From Ktedonobacterales bacterium (lineage in GTDB: Bacteria; Chloroflexota; Ktedonobacteria; Ktedonobacterales; JADMIN01), in NCBI GenBank assembly GCA_015478575.1, contig JADMIN010000113.1:1-7321 (forward strand): 7,321 nt of DNA. Direction: 5' to 3'. Made by a program: the position numbers and the translations under genes. The notes under the pieces are model-generated. The model ran no database searches. It worked only from the letters and a program-made list of their open reading frames with translations, and had not been told where the DNA came from. Shown piece by piece: positions 1-6,876 of the stretch (position 1 is the first letter of the stretch; each line of letters begins with the position of its first letter).

Positions 1-195
1 CTGAGGCACCCGCCGCTGAGGCACCCGCCGCTGAGGCACCCGCCGCTGAGGCACCCGCCGCTGAGGCACCAATCGCTGAAGCGCCAACCGCTGAAGCGCC
101 AACCGCTGAAGCGCCTGTCGCTGGGGTGGCTGCTCCTGAGGTCTCGGCTTCTGAGGCACCCGCCGCTGAGGCACCCGCCGCTGAGGCTACGACGG
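1..195 (+). repeat. 15-bp tandem repeat array A (13 units, coding)
   Basis: Thirteen consecutive 15-base units with no indels. Six are identical (ctgaggcacccgccg at 1-15, 16-30, 31-45, 46-60, 151-165 and 166-180) and the rest are diverged. Each unit codes one pentapeptide, usually A-E-A-P-A. The identical units at both ends with diverged ones between suggest repeated slippage or unequal exchange. The array runs off the left edge, so its true length is unknown. Confidence 0.95.
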
Positions 196-443
196 ATACC
201 ACCGGCGCTAAGGCTAAGCCAACCACGGAGACGCCAACCGCAGAGACGCCAACCGCGGAGACGCCAACCGCGGAGGCGTCAACCGCAGAGGCGTCAACCG
301 CGGAGGCTGCGCCTCCCATCGCCCCAGAAGCGTCTCCCAGTGGCACCAAGCCAACAGAGACGCCAACCGCGGAGGACGAGGAGACGACCAAACAGGAGTT
401 GCCGACTGCCGGTGGCACGCCGCAGGCGACTTCGGAATCCTAG
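1..443 (+). CDS. C-terminal tail of an Ala/Pro/Glu/Thr repeat protein (5' end outside window)
   Basis: The reading frame is open from the left edge (first full codon at base 3) to a TAG at 441-443, giving about 146 residues with no upstream stop, so this is the 3' part of a larger gene. A GTG at 126 lies inside the repeat and is unlikely to be the start. The tail is low complexity and acidic, made of pentapeptides of the form E-[AT]-[PS]-[ATV]-A: first AEAPA-type, then ETPTA/EASTA-type, and ending in a less regular stretch rich in Glu and Thr. No fold, membrane segment or signal peptide is visible. Acidic Ala/Pro/Glu tails of this kind occur in some bacterial ribosomal proteins, chaperones and surface proteins, but the globular part is missing here and I do not recognise the gene. 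The terminator directly after the stop supports it as the last gene of its transcript. Confidence 0.8.
   Translation, partial: EAPAAEAPAAEAPAAEAPAAEAPIAEAPTAEAPTAEAPVAGVAAPEVSASEAPAAEAPAAEATTDTTGAKAKPTTETPTAETPTAETPTAEASTAEASTAEAAPPIAPEASPSGTKPTETPTAEDEETTKQELPTAGGTPQATSES
228..371 (+). repeat. 15-bp tandem repeat array B (5 units plus one separated copy, coding)
   Basis: Five contiguous 15-base units at 228-242, 243-257, 258-272, 273-287 and 288-302 of the type gagacgccaaccgcg, later gaggcgtcaaccgca. A further copy lies at 357-371. They code E-T-P-T-A or E-A-S-T-A, in the same phase as array A, so B looks like a Thr/Ser-enriched version of the same pentapeptide. Confidence 0.93.
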
Positions 444-445
444 CG

Positions 446-515
446 CTCGCCAACTCATACCGCTGGCGAGAGGCCGCCCCCGCGCTTGCCGCGCGGGGGC
501 GGTTCATGTTTTATT
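446..515 (+). terminator. Intrinsic terminator with a preceding small hairpin
   Basis: The main hairpin has a perfect 11-bp GC stem, 474-484 (CCGCCCCCGCG) against 492-502, with a 7-base loop. It is followed by the T-rich stretch ttcatgttttatt at 503-515. Just upstream is a smaller 7-bp stem, CTCGCCA at 446-452 against TGGCGAG at 464-470. It begins three bases after the TAG of the repeat-protein gene and would end that transcript. Confidence 0.85.
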
Positions 516-542
516 GAGCGCTTGCGTGAGCGCGCTAGCGCT

Positions 543-565
543 GGGCGGGGGGGTGCGATTGGGGG
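543..565 (+). other. Potential G-quadruplex motif
   Basis: Four runs of at least three G on the + strand (543-545, 547-549, 551-553, 561-565) with loops of 1, 1 and 7 bases meet the usual G3+N1-7 rule. The motif starts 28 bases after the T-tract of the upstream terminator. Whether it folds in the cell cannot be told from sequence. Confidence 0.55.
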
Positions 566-600
566 ATAAGACTGGCATCAAGAGGCAAGGACCGACTAAA

Positions 601-653
601 ATACCATCTACAGGATGTATCACGTTAGTAAGGCCGTCAGTGATAAAGGACGG
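601..653 (+). other. Competing hairpins and possible pseudoknot (candidate structured RNA)
   Basis: Hairpin one pairs 601-603 and 605-608 with 614-617 and 618-620 (seven pairs, one bulged C, 5-base loop). Hairpin two pairs TATCAC at 618-623 with GTGATA at 640-645. The two share bases 618-620, so they cannot both form completely. The loop of hairpin two contains CCGTC (634-638), complementary to GACGG at 649-653, giving an H-type pseudoknot layout, although the 3-base crossing loop is tight. This is pattern matching by eye; no known RNA family was recognised. Confidence 0.3.
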
Positions 654-732
654 ACTAGCATGAATGAGGCGACGATGCCTGAAGTTGATGATACGGGTTC
701 TGTGTAGCGCGCGCCCGCTCGGCGCTGGCATC

Positions 733-762
733 GCAAGTGCGTATAGCGCAAATGCGTATAAA
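733..762 (+). repeat. 15-bp imperfect tandem repeat
   Basis: Two adjacent 15-base units (733-747 and 748-762) match at 12 of 15 positions and share TGCGTATA at 738-745 and 753-760. The second contains TATAAA. Two evenly spaced A/T-rich boxes could be a regulator site or overlapping -10 elements, but no matching -35 was found. Confidence 0.5.
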
Positions 763-997
763 GATACGGGGAGCATCTAGCGCTCCCTCTATCGCCCAAG
801 ACATCGCCACACGCAGGGGAGGTACAGGCACACAGATGAGGATGCGACCCTGCCAGGCGACTGTTGGTCAGCACACGAGTGACTCCTCGTTCTCCGAGGC
901 ATGACTGACAGGAAGCAAGAGCGACCAGGGCAAAGGATGCTTGAGAGGCGTGCGCGGCGGAGGCGGCTCGCTGGAGCACCAAACGAGCCAGGATTTG

Positions 998-1028
998 GCG
1001 CTTCGTCCAGCCAGCGCGCTTCGTCCAG
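998..1028 (+). repeat. 13-bp direct repeat
   Basis: GCGCTTCGTCCAG occurs at 998-1010 and again at 1016-1028, so the copies start 18 bases apart. It lies in the non-coding region upstream of clpC. A role is unknown. Confidence 0.7.
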
Positions 1029-1113
1029 GTGAGAGCAGCGCACGACGTGTATGGGACGTGACAACGGTGAGCCAGCGCGCGGGCGGGGTGAGCAGAGCGG
1101 CACGATGGCCGCG

Positions 1114-1188
1114 GCCTCCCAGCGGTAACGGCGCGAGCCGCTTGAATAGCGGTCTTGAGCGGTTGAGCTTCCTTGACGCCTCCCAGCG
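1114..1188 (+). repeat. 11-bp direct repeat, second copy inside the clpC promoter
   Basis: GCCTCCCAGCG is found exactly at 1114-1124 and at 1178-1188. The second copy begins on the last base of the -35 hexamer and fills much of the -35/-10 spacer of the proposed clpC promoter, a position where a repressor would block polymerase. That role is inferred from position only. Confidence 0.55.
1138..1152 (+). promoter_or_regulatory. Inverted repeat upstream of the clpC promoter (candidate operator)
   Basis: CCGCT-N5-AGCGG is a perfect 5-bp dyad about 20 bases upstream of the proposed -35. It vaguely resembles the CGC-N5-GCG boxes of ClgR, an activator of clp genes in actinobacteria, but its CGC/GCG spacing is 7 rather than 5. 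No CtsR heptamer repeat and no CIRCE element was seen in the region. Confidence 0.3.
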
Positions 1189-1202
1189 ATATGGCGTATC
1201 AT
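1173..1202 (+). promoter_or_regulatory. Sigma-70-type promoter for clpC
   Basis: TTGACG at 1173-1178 (5 of 6 to consensus) and TATCAT at 1197-1202 (5 of 6) are separated by 18 bases. Transcription would start near 1209, leaving about 60 untranslated bases before the GTG at 1270. It is the best promoter match in the region and is correctly placed for clpC. Confidence 0.65.
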
Positions 1203-1241
1203 TTCAGAACAGAAACCTGACGCGGAGAGGCCACAATTTCA

Positions 1242-1262
1242 CCCTCACCCGTGGAAGGGGGG
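1242..1262 (+). promoter_or_regulatory. clpC ribosome binding site, possibly folded into a hairpin
   Basis: A purine-rich GGAAGGGGGG at 1253-1262 ends 7 bases before the GTG start. CCCT at 1242-1245 can pair with AGGG at 1256-1259, and CAC at 1246-1248 with GTG at 1251-1253, which would partly mask the site. A melting hairpin would suit a heat-induced gene, but the stem is short and the idea is speculative. Confidence 0.5.
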
Positions 1263-1269
1263 ACAATAC

Positions 1270-3810
<2,541 letters not shown>

Positions 3811-3853
3811 TCTCTCGCTTATGCCTTCCCGCCCGTCGTAAACGGGGAGCATG

Positions 3854-3909
3854 GACACGCGCGAGGGGATGTGCCTGGGGCTTCCCAGTGCCCATCCCCT
3901 CGCGTTGTC
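3854..3909 (+). terminator. Long hairpin after clpC, possible terminator
   Basis: A perfect 12-bp stem, 3860-3871 (CGCGAGGGGATG) against 3893-3904, is topped by a further 5-bp stem (3875-3879 with 3884-3888, loop GCTT) and extended at the base by GACA 3854-3857 with TGTC 3906-3909. Only a weak T-containing stretch (ttgtcatat) follows, so termination may be partial. A smaller CCCGT/ACGGG hairpin lies at 3832-3846. It separates clpC from radA. Confidence 0.55.
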
Positions 3910-4017
3910 ATATCCGCGGGCCGCCATCCGTGACGGGCCAAGCGGGTAAGAATGTGGGGTGGAGCACACTATGGTGGCGTAGAATATGCTATTTTTGGAA
4001 AGAGCAAAAGGGCACTC

Positions 4018-5400
4018 ATGGCCAAAGCATCGAGCAAATTTGTCTGTCAGCAGTGTGGCTTCGAGAGCGTCAAGTGGATGGGCCGCTGCCCAGATTGCGG
4101 TGAGTGGAATACGCTCACCGAGACAGTGGTTCCCGCCACCCGTAGCGCCAGTGAGAGCCGCGGCGCGAAGCGGCTCACCACCACGGCGGCGCCCATCCCA
4201 CTGCCACACGTGCAGGCATTGGCCAGCCGACGCGGTGCCACCGGCTCGCCTGAGCTGGACCGCGTGCTCGGCGGTGGGCTTGTCCCAGGGTCACTGGTGT
4301 TGCTCGGCGGTGAGCCTGGGATCGGTAAATCAACCTTGCTCTTGCAAGTCGCTGGAGATATGGCACTGCGCGAAGGCGAGGTCCTCTATGTCTCGGCGGA
4401 GGAATCGGCGCAGCAGGTAAAACTGCGTGCCGAGCGGCTCGGTATTGGTGCTGAGCGGCTGCTGCTGTTGGCAGAGACTGATATCGAGGTGGTGGCCGAG
4501 GCCGCTGAGCAGCTACAGCCTGTGCTGCTCGTCGTTGATTCGATCCAGTCGGTGGCTTCACCGCACGTCACCTCCGCGCCGGGCAGCATCAGCCAAGTGC
4601 GTGAATGCACGCTGCGGCTCATGCATCTGGCCAAGCGTAGCGCGATACCCGTCTGCATCATCGGGCACGTCACGAAGGAGGGAACGGTCGCCGGCCCACG
4701 GACACTGGAGCATATAGTAGATGCGGTGCTCTATCTAGAGGGTGAACGCTTCCATACGTACCGGCTCCTGCGCGGCGTGAAGAACCGTTTTGGCGCGACC
4801 AACGAGGTCGGCGTCTTCGAGATGCGTGGCGAGGGTATGGTGGATGTGGCGAATCCTTCAGCGCTCTTCCTCACTCCCCACCGGGGCCAGGCCAGTGGCT
4901 CGGTCGTCGTCGTCAGTATGGAGGGCACGCGACCGCTGCTGGTCGAGGTGCAGGCGTTGGCCGCGACGACTGCCTTTGGGACGCCGCGTTGCACCACAAC
5001 GGGAGTGGACCACAGCCGGCTGCTAATGCTGCTCGCCGTGCTGACCAAGCGTGTGGGGCTAGCGCTGGGCAACCAAGATGTCTACGTCAACGTCGCGGGC
5101 GGCTTCACCCTGAACGAGCCAGCGGTAGATCTCGGTGTCGCCGCCGCTGTCGCCTCGAGTTTCCGCGAGCGGCGGGTGTCGCCCGAGACCGTATTGCTAG
5201 GAGAGGTAGGGTTAGGGGGCGAGTTGCGCCCCGTCACTCGCAGCGCGGCGCGCGTACGCGAGGCGGCGAAACTCGGCTTCCGACGGTGCGTGCTGCCGAC
5301 ATCGAGCGCGGCGGTAGAGGGCGATAGTACTTCCGGCCTTGGCATCGAGTTGATGCGGGCAGCGACCCTGGCAGAGGCGCTTGAGTGTGCCCTCGGCTGA
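4018..5400 (+). CDS. radA: RadA (Sms), DNA repair ATPase
   Basis: RecA-like ATPase that promotes branch migration and D-loop extension in homologous recombination and repair; 460 residues, the usual family length. An N-terminal C4 zinc finger (C10, C13, C24, C27) is followed by the RecA-type core with Walker A GEPGIGKST 98-106, Walker B ending at D174 and the RadA signature KNRFG at 255-259. The C-terminal part (from about 280) is the Lon-protease-like domain, including VNVAGGFTLNEPAVDLG; in RadA this domain is not a protease but helps ring assembly and DNA binding. I chose ATG 4018 because MAKASSKFVCQQCG is the standard family start; an in-frame ATG at 3952 would add 22 residues unlike the family. 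Upstream are a modest AAAAGGG ribosome site (4006-4012) and a possible lone -10 box, TAGAAT at 3980-3985, without a clear -35. Shared transcription with clpC through the hairpin is possible. Confidence 0.97.
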   Translation: MAKASSKFVCQQCGFESVKWMGRCPDCGEWNTLTETVVPATRSASESRGAKRLTTTAAPIPLPHVQALASRRGATGSPELDRVLGGGLVPGSLVLLGGEPGIGKSTLLLQVAGDMALREGEVLYVSAEESAQQVKLRAERLGIGAERLLLLAETDIEVVAEAAEQLQPVLLVVDSIQSVASPHVTSAPGSISQVRECTLRLMHLAKRSAIPVCIIGHVTKEGTVAGPRTLEHIVDAVLYLEGERFHTYRLLRGVKNRFGATNEVGVFEMRGEGMVDVANPSALFLTPHRGQASGSVVVVSMEGTRPLLVEVQALAATTAFGTPRCTTTGVDHSRLLMLLAVLTKRVGLALGNQDVYVNVAGGFTLNEPAVDLGVAAAVASSFRERRVSPETVLLGEVGLGGELRPVTRSAARVREAAKLGFRRCVLPTSSAAVEGDSTSGLGIELMRAATLAEALECALG

Positions 5401-5425
5401 TTCCAGAGACAGAAGGGAGTATAAT
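5397..5425 (+). promoter_or_regulatory. Promoter for the PIN/TRAM gene, just after radA
   Basis: A perfect TATAAT at 5420-5425 lies 20 bases after the radA stop. With a 17-base spacer the -35 is CTGATT at 5397-5402, overlapping the TGA, which matches consensus at only 3 of 6 positions. The strong -10 together with the long structured leader downstream supports a separate transcript starting near 5432. Confidence 0.5.
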
Positions 5426-5639
5426 AAGGTATATCTCGGCAGGGTAAGCCGCCGCGAGCCACAGCGCACGGCAGGTGGAAGCGTACGCAATGCCGAGACA
5501 CGAGCGGGCGTCCTCTAGGTGAGAAGACCAGTGCCCGCGCGGACATATGGAGACCAGGCATGCATACCGCGCTAGGAGGTATGCATCACCATAGCGGCGG
5601 CCCATCCTCAAGACTGGGGGAGGCTGATCGGAGGAGAGT
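5426..5639 (+). promoter_or_regulatory. Structured leader of the PIN/TRAM gene (candidate cis-regulatory RNA)
   Basis: About 215 bases with no gene hold three successive perfect stems. Stem one, TCTCGGCA 5434-5441 with TGCCGAGA 5491-5498 (8 bp), closes a domain containing an inner stem (5451-5456 with 5465-5466 and 5469-5472) whose loop CCAC (5459-5462) can pair with GTGG (5475-5478) as a pseudoknot. Stem two pairs GCGGGC 5504-5509 with GCCCGC 5533-5538 and holds an inner CTaGGT/ACCAG helix. Stem three pairs ATGCATACC 5560-5568 with 5578-5586 (9 bp). None has a following T-tract, so they are not simple terminators. Near the end, TCCTC (5605-5609) can pair with the ribosome site. No known riboswitch class was recognised. 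A short repetitive or decayed sequence remains possible. Confidence 0.4.
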
Positions 5640-6854
5640 ATGTCGGGAAGATTTGTGGCTCGTGTAGCCACGTTCGTCGTCGCCGCGGGGGCCGCGGTGG
5701 GCGTCGGCTACAACCTCAGTCGTCGTCACCCTTCCACTACCCAGTGGGAATTCATCGTAGGCATCGCACTCATCAGCGGCTTTCTCGCCGTCGCCCTTAT
5801 TCCTTTTCTCATTATCGCCCCGTATCACTGGGTCCGTGATCAAATTCGCAAGGCCGAAGTCAGCGACTTGATCGCCGCGGCGATCGGATTGGTCATCGGA
5901 TTGGTCATCGCCGCCCTGCTGGCCATCCCGCTGGCGCAGTTGACCTTCTGGCATCTTGGCCAGTGGCTGCCAACGCTCGGTGCGCTCCTCTTTGCCTACC
6001 TGGGGATCGCCACTGCCGTGCTGCGCAAAGACGATTTCGGTCGGTTGGCAACGGTGGCCACCGCCAGCCGCGCGGCGCGGCGCGCGGCCACCCGCGAGGA
6101 GCGTGAGCGTGAGGAGCGTGAGCGCGACGACCGCGAGCGCGATGACCGCGAGGACCATGAGGAGCATGAGGAGCGCGGAAAGCTGCGCGACCGCATTGGT
6201 GGGCGCAAGGGTGGCAAGCACAGCGACAAGATTCTGGTGGATACCAGTGCCATCATAGATGGACGCATCGCTGATATTAGCCAGACTGGCTTCATCTCCA
6301 GCGCGCTGATTGTGCCACGCTTTGTCCTCGAAGAGTTGCAGCATATCGCTGACTCCGCTGATAGCCTGCGGCGCAACCGAGGGCGGCGCGGACTGGAGAT
6401 TTTGCAGCGGTTGCAGAAAGACAATCAGGTGCCGGTGGAGATCTCGGACGCCGACCCGGAGAATACGCCTGAAGTGGACGCCAAGCTCGTGAAGCTGGCG
6501 CGGCAGTGGCATTGCCTGATCATCACCAATGACTTCAATCTCAACCGCGTCGCGGAGTTGCAAGGAGTGAAGGTCCTCAACATCAACGAACTGGCCCACG
6601 CCGTCAAGCCTATCTTGCTGCCAGGCGAGGAGATGGCGGTGACCATTATGCAGGATGGCAAAGAGGCTGGCCAGGGCGTTGGCTATCTCGATGACGGCAC
6701 GATGATCGTCGTTGAGGGTGGCAAGTCCTTCATGGGCACGACGCTAGACGTGACGGTGACGCGCGTCCTTCAGACTGTCGCCGGACGCATGATCTTTGCG
6801 CATCCGAAGCAGCATGCCGGCAACGTGCCCATCCGGCGCACCGGCACCGCTTGA
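5640..6854 (+). CDS. yacL: YacL-like membrane protein with PIN and TRAM domains
   Basis: 404 residues. Four predicted membrane helices (about 5-24, 38-60, 76-98 and 104-127) anchor a cytoplasmic PIN nuclease-like domain (about 195-318) and a C-terminal TRAM RNA-binding domain (about 328-385). The PIN acidic set is present: D201 in ILVDTSAIIDGR, E232 in FVLEEL, D280 in VDAKL and D298 in ITNDF, so metal-dependent RNase activity is plausible. The role of this family is not well established; RNA processing at the membrane is an inference. An unusual highly charged stretch of Arg, Glu, Asp and His (152-179) links membrane and PIN parts and makes the protein longer than B. subtilis YacL (about 366). 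ATG 5640 is preceded by GGAGGAG at 5630-5636, a strong ribosome site at good spacing. In Firmicutes disA lies between radA and this gene; here it does not. ispD follows after 22 bases, so the two are probably cotranscribed. Confidence 0.92.
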   Translation: MSGRFVARVATFVVAAGAAVGVGYNLSRRHPSTTQWEFIVGIALISGFLAVALIPFLIIAPYHWVRDQIRKAEVSDLIAAAIGLVIGLVIAALLAIPLAQLTFWHLGQWLPTLGALLFAYLGIATAVLRKDDFGRLATVATASRAARRAATREEREREERERDDRERDDREDHEEHEERGKLRDRIGGRKGGKHSDKILVDTSAIIDGRIADISQTGFISSALIVPRFVLEELQHIADSADSLRRNRGRRGLEILQRLQKDNQVPVEISDADPENTPEVDAKLVKLARQWHCLIITNDFNLNRVAELQGVKVLNINELAHAVKPILLPGEEMAVTIMQDGKEAGQGVGYLDDGTMIVVEGGKSFMGTTLDVTVTRVLQTVAGRMIFAHPKQHAGNVPIRRTGTA

Positions 6855-6876
6855 CCGTGGCGCGGCGAGCGTCCTG

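Larger units (their letters stand above)
516..1172. other. About 650-base region with no recognised gene
   Basis: Between the terminator and the clpC promoter I find no reading frame on either strand that looks like a protein. The longer open frames are Arg/Ser/Ala-rich, lack a good ribosome binding site, and behave like chance frames in GC-rich DNA. No tRNA T-loop, and no RNase P, tmRNA or SRP RNA signature was recognised. What can be seen is a G-quadruplex motif (543-565), a lower-GC island (566-707), short direct repeats (587-598 with 646-657, 733-762, 998-1028, 1114-1188) and several stems (518-533, 769-787, 867-909, 965-989). The region could hold an unrecognised small RNA or be decayed sequence. 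Confidence 0.6.

Noticed and set aside
863..940. Possible SRP (4.5S) RNA, from CTGTTGGT and AGGAAGCA
   Set aside because: The conserved GGAAGGAAGCA core with its flanking GGUC/GACC helix is not present, and the surrounding pairing does not form the SRP hairpin.
1141..1176. Four TTGA/CTTGA repeats before clpC, reminiscent of HspR (HAIR) half-sites
   Set aside because: HAIR needs an inverted CTTGAGT-N7-ACTCAAG pair; here all copies face the same way with uneven spacing (13, 8, 10) and no inverted partner.
789..1202. A 137-residue - strand open frame in the region upstream of clpC
   Set aside because: Arg/Ser/Pro-rich with no motif, and its start overlaps the proposed clpC promoter. It looks like chance. 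A + strand frame at 941-1273 was rejected for the same reasons and because it overlaps the clpC start.
3952..4017. Upstream in-frame ATG giving a longer RadA
   Set aside because: The extra 22 residues do not match the family, and MAKASSKFVCQQCG from 4018 is the typical RadA start directly before the zinc finger.
5560..5586. T-box-like ACCGCG inside stem three of the leader
   Set aside because: Only part of the conserved T-box sequence matches, there is no specifier stem or terminator/antiterminator pair, and the downstream gene is unrelated to aminoacylation or amino acid supply.
5581..5667. A 28-residue frame starting MHHHSGG, after AGGAGG in the leader of the PIN/TRAM gene
   Set aside because: The AGGAGG is only one base from the ATG, too close for initiation, and it lies in a 9-bp stem. 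The frame overlaps the real gene start.
5586..6599. A 337-residue open frame on the - strand opposite the PIN/TRAM gene
   Set aside because: It mirrors a clear + strand gene with intact PIN and TRAM motifs, and its sequence is low complexity with no recognisable domain. Long antisense frames are expected in GC-rich genes.
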